Origin: Rouxiella chamberiensis
GTDB lineage: Bacteria > Pseudomonadota > Gammaproteobacteria > Enterobacterales > Enterobacteriaceae
Direction: 5' to 3'
Assembly (NCBI RefSeq): GCF_026967475.1
Contig: NZ_CP114058.1
Location: forward strand, 558,001 to 622,000
Length of the DNA: 64,000 nt
Of this stretch, positions 53,473-64,000 are shown in pieces. Below the pieces are notes generated by a model. It was not told the DNA's origin and ran no database searches. It saw only the letters and a list, made by a program, of their open reading frames with translations. Each line of letters starts with the position of its first letter. The stretch's first letter is position 1. A program made the position numbers and the translations under genes.

Positions 53473-53492
53473 TGTGTTTGCATGATGTTCAT

Positions 53493-53795
53493 TCAAGCCA
53501 GCTTGTCTGGCTTAATGTTTGTCTCGTACTCGACAAACTCCGCCGGGATAAGGCCAGCATCGATAATCTCAACGCATCTCGTTGGCGCTCTTACGGTGAC
53601 CTGATGAATAGCTTGAACGTTTTGCTGCAACTTCATCCCTGTGGTCATCTTGTAAGCGGTCTGGAAAGCGCGTTTAAGTGCAACTATTACTTCCGAAGAT
53701 TCCATTTCATCGCAAATAACCTGAACTTTGTCGTAAATATCTTGCTGTTTTGCAGCCTTGGCGGATTGGATTTCTTGCTCCAACGTATGAGGCAT
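53493..53795 (-). CDS. Phage-like hypothetical protein, possible Gp157/Gam-type C-terminus
   Basis: 100 residues, MPHTLEQEIQSAKAAKQQD onward. The end (VEIIDAGLIPAEFVEYETNI, then KPDKLA) resembles the conserved tail of Gp157/Gam-type phage recombination-associated proteins. The frame stops at 53493 beside the integrase remnant, so it may be truncated. The assignment is weak. Confidence 0.35.
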   Translation of the reverse strand: MPHTLEQEIQSAKAAKQQDIYDKVQVICDEMESSEVIVALKRAFQTAYKMTTGMKLQQNVQAIHQVTVRAPTRCVEIIDAGLIPAEFVEYETNIKPDKLA

Positions 53796-53853
53796 TATGT
53801 AGCCAAATTAAGGTATTGCAGGCAATTCCATTTGCCAAACCAGATAAGCGGCA

Positions 53854-54039
53854 CTAATTCTCCAAGTTTTCAGCCAGCAACTGCACAGCGCGTGTAATTA
53901 TTGCCGATTGAGCTATACCAGCCTCTTTAGATAAAGCTTCGATTAATTCGATTGTCTCTACAGGCAACTTATAGCCTTTGGAGCGAACACCGCGTTTCTC
54001 GTCACTTTATTGCTGAATCTCAGAAATTGACTTAGCCAT
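53854..54039 (-). pseudogene. Ribbon-helix-helix DNA-binding protein with an in-frame stop
   Basis: The frame from ATG 54039 reads MAKSISEIQQ, then TAA at 54007-54009 (codon 11), then SDEKRGVRSKGYKLPVET and IELIEALSKEAGIAQ to a stop at 53854. The distal part is a CopG/Arc-like fold typical of small phage or plasmid regulators. AGGA precedes the ATG. The stop may be real inactivation (AAA to TAA would fit). It is not in the frame of the overlapping 54155 ORF. Confidence 0.55.
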
Positions 54040-54155
54040 AAAAAATCCTGAATTACTGAGGTTAGTGTGGAAGGGGATTCTCTCCTCTCTTCTGGTTCTT
54101 GGTAAGCTGCGAAACTTACGACTAAGAGAATAAGCAGAATGATGTTTAACTTCAT
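53958..54155 (-). CDS. Small membrane-spanning hypothetical ORF
   Basis: Starting at ATG 54155 with AGGAAAGG upstream, it encodes MKLNIILLILLVVSFAAYQE, one hydrophobic segment, followed by a charged part. It overlaps the RHH gene in another frame beyond about 54039, so only the first 38 or so codons may matter. I do not recognise it; a phage-borne small membrane protein is possible. Confidence 0.3.
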   Translation of the reverse strand: MKLNIILLILLVVSFAAYQEPEERRESPSTLTSVIQDFLWLSQFLRFSNKVTRNAVFAPKAISCL

Positions 54156-54176
54156 CAAAACCCTTTCCTCATGTTG

Positions 54177-54203
54177 GCCTCTGCTTCGGTAGGGGCCTTT
54201 TCG
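54177..54203 (+). terminator. Hairpin terminator with TTCG loop in the prophage scar
   Basis: GGCCTCTGC and GTAGGGGCC pair around TTCG (with two G-T pairs), followed by TTTTCG. Confidence 0.6.
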
Positions 54204-54425
54204 TTTCAGCGTATTGCTGATGCAATGATTATAGGATCACCTATATGCTTAGGTAAGCATTACCTCACCAAAAACGCTAAGATATCAAATGATTAAGGAC
54301 AGCTTCGATGGCTCATTTTTAAGCCCAAATTTAGCGCCGAGCAAGCAATCTCAATTGACCCTGTGTCTCCCCAGACACTGGCGCTAACCCCAAAGTTTAC
54401 AGCCTCCCCTTTGCGAGGTATTCGG

Positions 54426-54671
54426 ATGAAACATATGCCAGAAAGATCCGACACATGGGCGGCTATGATCGCCTGGCTGGCAAATCATCGTAATGAGGCT
54501 GGTTACTCCATTCTGGCGTTCGCTATGTCGATGTTAGCCACTTCAAGAAACATGAAGACTATCTGGAGAGACCGAATGACCGGTGCGACCATGTGCGGAA
54601 TTCTTTGTTTCTTTGCTCAACCCACTCTGCGCCATATTGGGCTGGACATTCCCGCCTATCAGCCTCAATGA
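54426..54671 (+). pseudogene. Phage holin, lambda family, truncated
   Basis: The frame from ATG 54426 reads MKHMPERSDTWAAMIAWLAN, YSILAFAMSMLAT and TGATMCGILCFFAQPTLRHI, like the lambda-type holins that form the lysis pore. The final membrane segment normally following is missing: the frame ends at 54671, where head-protein sequence begins. A deletion junction is likely near 54665. Confidence 0.65.
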
Positions 54672-55071
54672 GCAGACTTGGCAAGCAATTCAGCAGGACT
54701 CTTTGCAAAAGGACTACAGGTCAGGTGCATTAAAAGCGGCAGCCAGCGTGACCGATTCAGCGGCTATCACACCGATATTAACGGGTATCGACTCTCTGCC
54801 ATATTCAGCAGTGCAAACCATTCGCGGCACAGTTGCACATGAGTCAGGGCATCACGTTTACTATCAGAACTTTGACGTGCTTGATAAGCTCTCTCTCGAG
54901 GCTTACGATCGCGGCTGGGGGCTTGCTCTGAGCTTCTATGCTGGTAAGAACCACCGCGAAGTGTTTGCCGAGTCATTTTCCCTCTATCTGGCCGGTGAAA
55001 AAGTAGAGCGGGCACGCATTTACCCACCGATTCTGAAATGGCTGGAAGATAACGATGTGGAAGAACCTTGA
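54666..55071 (+). pseudogene. C-terminal fragment of a phage head-morphogenesis protein with zincin-like domain
   Basis: The frame reads NEQTWQAIQQDSLQKDYRSG, TVAHESGHHVYYQNF and FAESFSLYLAGEKVERARIY. HESGH with a downstream Glu (REVFAES) is a zinc-peptidase-like motif, as found at the end of some portal-adjacent (gp7/Mu F-type) head proteins. No N-terminal part precedes it: it starts where the holin ends. It is a remnant, with the joint marking a deletion of the intervening phage genes. Confidence 0.6.
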
Positions 55072-55240
55072 TAAGGCAAGCAAGTTAGCGGATATCCGCC
55101 CGGTGCCTGATGACATCATCGAAAAAATCCGTGCGATAGCGGATAAGACGCCAGATCCAATTGAGAAGGCGCTCGTTGAGAATCTAATGCTGATGTTTGT
55201 AATGTATCAACGTGAGCATGGAAGTTTCGAAGGTTACTAG
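55055..55240 (+). CDS. Small phage-type hypothetical protein
   Basis: 61 residues (MWKNLDKASKLADIRPVPDD). ATG 55055 overlaps the head-protein stop by 17 bases, a common phage arrangement, suggesting it belonged to the same operon. A terminator follows. No function is recognisable. Confidence 0.5.
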   Translation: MWKNLDKASKLADIRPVPDDIIEKIRAIADKTPDPIEKALVENLMLMFVMYQREHGSFEGY

Positions 55241-55257
55241 TTAGTTCGAATGGAATA

Positions 55258-55282
55258 TGGGTCGCTTAGGCGGCCTTTTTTA
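55258..55282 (+). terminator. Terminator ending the prophage scar
   Basis: GGGTCGC and GCGGCC pair imperfectly around TTAG and are followed by TTTTTT. Confidence 0.6.
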
Positions 55283-55591
55283 TTGCATTGCAGATAACGG
55301 CCTTAATTGGTTATAAATACTCTATAAAACATAAGGATATAAAGATTATTGCTTGTATATCCATTGGCAGTTGGGAAGTAGATGAGAAATAGCCCCGCTT
55401 GAAGCCGATTGCGTTGTCAGGGCATGACTGTAGCGCGCACATCGAATGTCCCCTGGCGTTACATAATAGCGTGAACAACCGCGGAAAACGGCGCGTGCAA
55501 CCCGGTACTGCAAACGGGGAGCAGGTCATAGGTGCCGCTTTTAAATTTCATGCAAAAAAGCCCGTAACACAGGGTGAAACGGGCTTTTCGT

Positions 55592-56909
55592 TTAGCGGGC
55601 TGCTTTCATGGTCAGTGCCGTACCGGCGGAGAGCAGACAGCCGGCCAGCAGATAGATAGCCACGCTGTGCCAGTCGCCGCCGAAAAAGGTGACCAGCGAG
55701 GCGGCAATCAGCGGCGTAAATCCACCGCCAACCACACTGGCGACCTGATACCCGACCCCTGCGCCGCTGTAGCGGTAGCTCGCGCCAAACATTTCCGTAA
55801 ACATCGGCTGCTGCACGCAGACCACCATGTCATGGGCAACATTCGCCAGCATAATCGCAAAGAAGATTATCCAGAACATCGAGTGCGCTTCCATCGCCAT
55901 AAAGAACCGGGAAGGCGCTGAGCATGCCGACCAGCGCACCGGTGATATAAATGCGTCGGCGACCAAAGCGGTCGGCCAGGTAGGCAAACAAGGGAATGGT
56001 CAGGCAGCTTAGTCCGCCCACCAGCAAACCGATGTTGAGAAACAGTTCGCGGGGCAGGCCAAGATTCTGGGTGGAGTAGCTCAGCGCGAAGGTGGTCACA
56101 ATATACATGGTCAGCAATTCACACAGACGCAGGGCGATAATCTTCAGAAACGCGCCCGGATGACGTAACAATGCCTCGATAACCGGCAGACGCGCTTTCG
56201 TTTCTACCTGCTGTTTCTGCTGAGCCTGCTGTTCAAATTCGGCGGACTCGATAATGCCGTTGCGGACCCACAACGCCGCCAGCACCAACAGGGTGCTGAA
56301 CAGGAAAGGAATGCGCCAGCCCCAGCCAAGAAACTGTTCATCGGTAGTCAGGTTACTGATTAATGACACTAATCCGGTTGAAAGCAAAAGCCCCACACCA
56401 TAACCAATCTGCACGCCACTGCTGTAGAACGCTTTTTTCTTTTCAGGTGCGCATTCGACGGAAAGCACGGCCGCGCCGCCCCATTCGCCGCCCACGGCAA
56501 AGCCCTGAATGGCACGCAGCGTCACCAAAAGCACGGGCGCCCACCAGCCAATCATGTCAAAGGTCGGTAGCAGGCCTATCAGCGCGGTCGCCAGCCCCAT
56601 AATCCACACGGTCATCATCAGCATGCGTTTGCGGCCAAGACGGTCGCCAAAATGGCCGAAAATGATCCCGCCTAGGGGCCGGAATAGAAATCCGACGCCA
56701 AACGTTGCCAACGCAGCAATGGTGCCCATCGCCGGACTAATCTGCGGGAAAAATTCGCGGTTGAACACGAGCGCAGCAGTGATGCCATAGAGCAGGAAGT
56801 CATACCAGTCTACTACAGCGCCGGCGAAACTACCCCAGGCAGCTCGGCGGGCACGGTTGAGTGAAGACGTCTCCTTACCGGGGGTATTTGAAATGAGGGT
56901 GGAGTCCAT
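55592..56909 (-). pseudogene. shiA: Shikimate transporter ShiA, frameshifted once
   Basis: Twelve-segment MHS-type MFS protein; MDSTLISNTPG and the rest align with E. coli ShiA to the last residues. It imports shikimate with protons. At 55908-55909 the minus strand reads CCCGGTTCTT; CCCGTTCTT restores AFPFFMAMEAHSMFW and a 438-residue protein, exactly the E. coli length. The rest of the gene is clean. It stands alone next to the prophage scar. Confidence 0.92.
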
Positions 56910-57175
56910 ACTTGTCCTGTTTACACTGATTTTTTTCTAATATTCGTTGAGGGTCACTGATTCATCGGGCCGACATTCAAGACGGCACATGAGACTACCC
57001 TGACATCAGGTGCGAGGAAACATAAATTTGACAAAAAATTGCCATAAAATCCTGATAAATGCATTGGCATACAAGGATTAAGGTTATATCGACCCTAAAA
57101 GCGTCCCTCCGCAATGCGGTGATTTCACCCCCTCAAACGCTGTAAAAACATTCAGTTTGCACATTATTCCGGACT

Positions 57176-57874
57176 CTAAAACGGACTGGCACAGAGCGCT
57201 TTGATCACTTCATGGGTGACGGGATGAACAAAATGCAACTCGCTGGCGTGAAGCATGAGTCGTGACGTCTGTTCGGTACCGGGCAGCAGCAGGCCGCCAT
57301 ACAGGTCACAGCCTAAAATAGGGTGGCCGAGTTGCTGACTGTGGATACGAAGTTGGTGCGTGCGTCCGGTTTCCGGAGTGAGTTCAACCCGCGTCACCGG
57401 CAGCGGCGTGCCGTCTCCCGGCGTATGAAAACAGCGTTCTATCACGCGATAACGGGAGCGCGCGGGCTTTCCGTGGATAGCGCAGAGAGACATCAGCGGA
57501 AACAGCGCAGGATCTTTGGCTATCGGGGCGTCGATCGTTCCTTCGTTGTTCTCGAGATGCCCGCAAAGTAGCGCGCTGTACACTTTGGTCACGGTGCGCT
57601 GGCTGAACTGTTGACACAGCGCGGCATTGACAGGTTTGTTGCGCGCGATAACCATCAGCCCGGAAGTCCCGAAATCCAGGCGATGAACCAGCGTGCAGCC
57701 TGGAAATACTTTGACCAGGCGGTGATGCACTGAATCAAGATTTTGCGGATTTTTCCCGGAGAGGCTGAGCAGTCCGGCAGGTTTGTTGACGAGCACCAGA
57801 TGAGAGTCCTGATAGAGGATCTCTATCTCGTCATGACAGGGCGGAGCGATAAAGGTGTCGATTATCTTGGACAT
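57176..57874 (-). CDS. RluA-family pseudouridine synthase
   Basis: 232 residues with the family motif II VHRLDFGTSGLMV (catalytic Asp in HRLD), then TGRTHQLRIHSQQLGHPILG. It isomerises uridine in rRNA or tRNA; the paralogue is not certain, though RluA-like proteins modify 23S U746 and tRNA U32. No S4 domain is present. It is a single gene. Confidence 0.88.
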   Translation of the reverse strand: MSKIIDTFIAPPCHDEIEILYQDSHLVLVNKPAGLLSLSGKNPQNLDSVHHRLVKVFPGCTLVHRLDFGTSGLMVIARNKPVNAALCQQFSQRTVTKVYSALLCGHLENNEGTIDAPIAKDPALFPLMSLCAIHGKPARSRYRVIERCFHTPGDGTPLPVTRVELTPETGRTHQLRIHSQQLGHPILGCDLYGGLLLPGTEQTSRLMLHASELHFVHPVTHEVIKALCASPF

Positions 57875-57969
57875 CAGGCTTCACGAATGAATAGGGGGAG
57901 CGGATGATAACGAATTTCAGGCCGGGTGGCGACTCTGGCCGTAATCCGACTCTCCCGTCATGCAGGTTA

Positions 57970-58458
57970 TCAATCGAGATTGGCTTTGCGCATCGGCATT
58001 CTGTCGATGGTCGAGAGCAGCGCTTTCGTGCTTATCGGCCGTTGTTCCCGCAGTTTCATTCCGCCGTCTTTACCGACCAGCACCACTTCAAAGTCTTTGG
58101 GTTTGAGCTGGGCGCGCAGATGGCCGTTTGCAGCGGGCGAGGTATCGCTCAGTACAATGATATCGCGCTCGGCAAGGTCGGCTTGGGCCTTTTGCAGCAT
58201 CGCTATCTGCTGAACGTAGTGCGGGTCTTTGTCGGAGGGCGCGAATATGACGAGAGGGCGATTATGCCATTGATAAGGCTCAAGATTAGCGGTTTCAGGC
58301 GCGAGTGAACGAAACAACCCGTCTTCTGCGGCCTGCGTGGTACAGCTGGACAGCAGCGCGAGGGCGACGAAGAACAGGCGTGACGTCAGCGACACACCCT
58401 GAGAAAAATGACGCGTGTTCTCGTTTTTTGCAGACAGAATGGATCGAATGCGCAGCAT
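57970..58458 (-). CDS. DUF4174 domain protein with signal sequence
   Basis: 162 residues. N-terminal signal region (LTSRLFFVALALLSSC, then TTQAAEDG) could be cut as a lipoprotein at LSSC or by signal peptidase I at TQA. The rest (HNRPLVIFAPSDKDPHYVQQ ... DGGMKLREQRPIS) matches DUF4174, a thioredoxin-like fold of unknown function with no active CxxC. Start 58458 has GGGAG upstream. It lies between the RluA gene and fhuE. Confidence 0.75.
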   Translation of the reverse strand: MLRIRSILSAKNENTRHFSQGVSLTSRLFFVALALLSSCTTQAAEDGLFRSLAPETANLEPYQWHNRPLVIFAPSDKDPHYVQQIAMLQKAQADLAERDIIVLSDTSPAANGHLRAQLKPKDFEVVLVGKDGGMKLREQRPISTKALLSTIDRMPMRKANLD

Positions 58459-58714
58459 GGCGTTTCTCCCTTCGCTTGAACAGGCAGTGTGATTGAAATG
58501 AACCGTTATCACACGACGACAATGAAGATGCTCTATCAAGACTAGCGGAAGATTATGGGTCCGACCGCCTGTTGACGGATATTTACCCATGATTTTCAAA
58601 ACGGAATGCGTAAAGCGGGCAGTGTTGTCTCACTGCCCAAGGTAGCTGAATCATGCTGTTGCGTACGGATTGATAAAGCAGGACGCCCCGAACCGCCGGA
58701 GCGTCCTTGTTGGC

Positions 58715-60922
58715 TTAGAACTGGTAAGACACGCTGACGGAGTAATTACGCGGTTCGCCATAAACATAGCTGTTCATGTAAGTGTAGTAGGTGCGGTCGA
58801 ACAGATTGTCGACGTTGGCCTGCACCGCGACCTGCTTGTTTATCTGGTAACGGGCAAACAGGCTGGCCAGCGGATAGCTGCTCTGGTACACACGCTGAGT
58901 GCTGCCATCCGGCGCGCTGACATCTTCAAACACGCGGTTTTGCCAGTTGATCCCGCCGCCAATCGTCAGGTCACGCAGCATCGGCAGTTGATAACGGGTG
59001 AAAAGCTTGAACACGGTCTGCGGCTGGAAGGCGTTATAGCGGCCTTCGGAATCACGTGCGACATAACGCGTTGCCCCGAAGGTCATCTGCAAGTTGTCGG
59101 TAACGGCACCGTTTAACTCGAATTCGGCGCCTTTACTGCGCGCACCCTTGGTGGGCGTGTAGGCTTGTTCGCTGCTGTTATTGACGTAAACGCCGTTCTC
59201 TTCCGTGCCGACGTTATTCTGCTCAATACGGAACACCGCAAGCGTAGCGGTCAGACTGCCATCGAACCAGGCGGATTTCAGACCGGTTTCATAGCTTTTC
59301 CCGGTGACCGGCGAGAGATAATGCCCCGAACTGTCGCGATAGGTTTGCGGCTGGAAGATTGAGGTATAACTGGCATAGGCAGACCAGGTATCGTTGATGT
59401 CATACACCAGACCCGCGTATGGCGTCAGGTTGTTCTTGTCCATATTGCCGCTGCTGCCGTTGGTGCTGTACTGCGTATAGCGCGCGCCGACAATCAACGA
59501 CAATGGATCGGCGAGCGAAAAACGGGCTGCGGTATAAGCCGATTTTTGGCGCACTACGTCGTTGGCGTTGTCATACCAACCCTGCCACTGCGGGTCGACG
59601 ACCTTGCCGTTCCAGTTGTTATTGAACACCCCGATATCCCCGGTCGCGATGTCATAATTGTCCAGATCGGTCACCCCGTCCTGACTCTCGGTAACGTTGT
59701 GCTGACGGCTGTAGCTCACGCCCATCATGAGCTGATGCTGGCGTCCCAGCAACGAGAAGGGTCCGCTGGCGTATCCATCCACTGAGGTCAGTTCACGCTT
59801 GCCGCGGTCCATGCTGCCATAACCATCCGCGCCTTCACCGGTCGCTTCATCCGGCGCGGAGGTATAACCCAGATACAGCAACTTATCGCTGAACGTATTT
59901 TCGGCGTGCGTGCCATTGAGATGGAAATTCCAGCCATTGTCAAAGTTATGGTCCAGGTCGACATACACCTTGCGCGCGGTCGTATGGTAATAGGTCCAAT
60001 CGGCGGAAGAGTTCAGGCTGCGATTGTAGTGCGTCAGGGAACCATTGCTGTAAAAGACGGGCAATCCTCCCCAGGAAGGATCGCGCGTGTCGGCATCCTG
60101 ATAATCGTATCCCAGCGACACTGTGGTGTTATCGGTGAGGTCAGCGTCAATCACGCCATAAATGAATTTGGTATTTTTATGGTAGCGATCAAGCCAGCTG
60201 TCCTGATCCTGATAGCCCGCTATTACGCGGCCACGCACCGATCCCGATTCATTGAGAGGGGTCGTGACATCCACAACATAGCGCTGCTTGTTCCAGCTGC
60301 CATAGCTGGCGCTCAGGTTCCCGGTCAAGGTTTTGCTGTCGGCGTGTTTGCGCACCATATTGACGGAAGCCGCCGGGCTGCCCGCGCCCGTCATCAGACC
60401 GGTTGCGCCGCGCACGACTTCGATGCGGTCGTAAATCGCGGTGTCGGAGGCGGCGTCGCCGAAGTTCCATGCATCGCCCATTGAGGTCGGGATGCCGTCG
60501 AACGTGAAGTTCGTCAGCTTGAAACCACGGGAATAGTATTCGGTGCGTTCACTATCCACATGATCGCCACTTAGGCCGGTAGTATTGTTCAGCACGTCGT
60601 CAATGGTTTGCAGTTGCTGGTCCTGCATGCGCTGCTGGGTGATGACACTCATGGACTGCGGCACGTCGCGCGGAGTCAGCAGTAATTTGGTGCCGGCTCG
60701 CGTCGTTTTTACCTGATAATCCTGTGATGCCTGTTCACCGCCATTATCGGAAGGCGTGGCATCGACGACCAGCACATCCTCTTTTTTGGTGTTGTCTGCC
60801 GCGAGGGCCATGACGGGATTGAGAAGGCTGTGAACGGCCAAAGCCATTAACGATACTCTAAAGGTTTTACTGATGCCCGACGCGCTTGAACTAGCGCGAG
60901 ATTCCCTGCGATTCAAAGACAT
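58715..60922 (-). CDS. fhuE: TonB-dependent ferric siderophore receptor, FhuE-like
   Basis: 735 residues: signal peptide, TonB-box region (EDVLVVDATPS), plug (residues ~70-200; VPQSMSVITQQRMQDQQLQT) and 22-strand barrel ending in SVSVSYQF with terminal Phe. It matches FhuE, the receptor for ferric coprogen and rhodotorulate. ATG 60922 (MSLNRRESR) is preferred because AGGAAA lies just before it. The Fur box at 61054 lies 132 bases upstream. It is divergent from katG. Confidence 0.88.
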   Translation of the reverse strand: MSLNRRESRASSSASGISKTFRVSLMALAVHSLLNPVMALAADNTKKEDVLVVDATPSDNGGEQASQDYQVKTTRAGTKLLLTPRDVPQSMSVITQQRMQDQQLQTIDDVLNNTTGLSGDHVDSERTEYYSRGFKLTNFTFDGIPTSMGDAWNFGDAASDTAIYDRIEVVRGATGLMTGAGSPAASVNMVRKHADSKTLTGNLSASYGSWNKQRYVVDVTTPLNESGSVRGRVIAGYQDQDSWLDRYHKNTKFIYGVIDADLTDNTTVSLGYDYQDADTRDPSWGGLPVFYSNGSLTHYNRSLNSSADWTYYHTTARKVYVDLDHNFDNGWNFHLNGTHAENTFSDKLLYLGYTSAPDEATGEGADGYGSMDRGKRELTSVDGYASGPFSLLGRQHQLMMGVSYSRQHNVTESQDGVTDLDNYDIATGDIGVFNNNWNGKVVDPQWQGWYDNANDVVRQKSAYTAARFSLADPLSLIVGARYTQYSTNGSSGNMDKNNLTPYAGLVYDINDTWSAYASYTSIFQPQTYRDSSGHYLSPVTGKSYETGLKSAWFDGSLTATLAVFRIEQNNVGTEENGVYVNNSSEQAYTPTKGARSKGAEFELNGAVTDNLQMTFGATRYVARDSEGRYNAFQPQTVFKLFTRYQLPMLRDLTIGGGINWQNRVFEDVSAPDGSTQRVYQSSYPLASLFARYQINKQVAVQANVDNLFDRTYYTYMNSYVYGEPRNYSVSVSYQF

Positions 60923-63521
<2,599 letters not shown>

Positions 63522-63531
63522 AGCAAACCGG

Positions 63532-63568
63532 CCTAATCGGAGGAGATTTCTCTCCGATTAGGTTTTTT
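63532..63568 (+). terminator. Terminator of katG
   Basis: CCTAATCGGAGGAG pairs with a TCTCCGATTAGG arm, followed by TTTTTT. Confidence 0.9.
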
Positions 63569-63643
63569 CGCCGATGTTTGGGGCATTTTCTTCCTAAGTT
63601 TTGCCACTATTTCACTTGAAAGCGTCGCCTGATGCCTTGAGCG

Positions 63644-64000
63644 TTACTGCTTTGGCAGCTTCCCCTTCGCGACCGGCCAGGCTTGCAGCGCGGCGAGCAT
63701 CACCGAGTGCAAATCGCCTCGTGTAGCGCCGTCCACGGCCGCCACTGACAATCCCTGCAAAACGGTGGCATAAAAACGCGCCAGCGAGGCCGAATCCGTT
63801 GTCTGCGGCAAAACGCCTGCCTTGACATCACGTGCGATACGAAGCTCCAGCATCTCTCTAAACTCTGCCCTCATTTTGCGCAATTCTGCCGCCATCTCCG
63901 CGTTTTCAACCCCGACCATCAGCATGCCGCTTGAAATCATGCAGCCTACCGGCTTGTCGGGTTGGGTCACAATGGCGATTCCGCGCTCAAGCATCAGTTT
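63644..64000 (-). CDS. TetR/AcrR-family regulator, C-terminal part
   Basis: The right edge cuts the gene; the N-terminal helix-turn-helix is outside the window. The 119 residues seen (CMISSGMLMVGVENAEMAAE; GDLHSVMLAALQAWPVAKGK) look like a TetR C-terminal ligand domain. Assignment rests on C-terminal features only. It converges on katG. Confidence 0.7.
   Translation of the reverse strand, partial: KLMLERGIAIVTQPDKPVGCMISSGMLMVGVENAEMAAELRKMRAEFREMLELRIARDVKAGVLPQTTDSASLARFYATVLQGLSVAAVDGATRGDLHSVMLAALQAWPVAKGKLPKQ

Overview
This window is a piece of an Enterobacterales chromosome with moderately high GC. Gene order matches the E. coli yej/fru/yei region: proL, yejM-yejL-yejK, rplY, radD, rsuA, bcr, yejG-yejFEBA, mepS, lpxT, yeiR, yeiQ, efpL, yeiW, fruBKA, nfo, yeiH, yeiE, lysP, then plaP and sbcB. 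The gene mix (gluconate 2-dehydrogenase, FhuE-like receptor, ShiA, KatG) suggests a Yersiniaceae-like genus such as Rahnella, Rouxiella, Ewingella or Serratia, but the sequence alone does not decide the genus.

Layout. 1-700 is the edge of an island beside tRNA-Pro(GGG), with the broken C-terminus of a P4-type integrase. 774-8725 is core. 8806-17108 is an accessory gluconate/ketogluconate module: an MFS transporter, an IdnR-like regulator, IdnO, a second SDR, and the three-subunit membrane gluconate 2-dehydrogenase. 17765-39848 is core again, covering YejABEF peptide import, MepS, LpxT, the fructose PTS with two Cra operators, Nfo, YeiH/YeiE and LysP. 40095-42013 is a Fur-box-preceded FecCD/FecE-type iron transporter. 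42095-44600 is a ribose-type sugar ABC pair without a binding protein. 44864-51328 is putrescine catabolism (puuB, puuR, puuD, puuA, and the importer plaP). 51407-52837 is sbcB. 53050-55280 is an AT-rich prophage scar (integrase, holin and head-protein fragments). 55592-64000 holds shiA, an RluA-type synthase, a DUF4174 protein, a FhuE-like receptor, katG and the end of a TetR gene.

The most striking window-wide feature is technical. Thirteen otherwise well-conserved genes are broken by 18 single-base indels. Eleven are one-base shortages in homopolymers. Seven are one-base insertions, five of which read GGTTC at the break. Every corrected reading frame restores a protein of the expected family length. 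I read these mainly as consensus errors rather than gene decay, and I give the expected repair for each gene. The prophage and island remnants are different: they carry several lesions each and look truly decayed.

I did not find a convincing undescribed defence, CRISPR or secretion system in this window.
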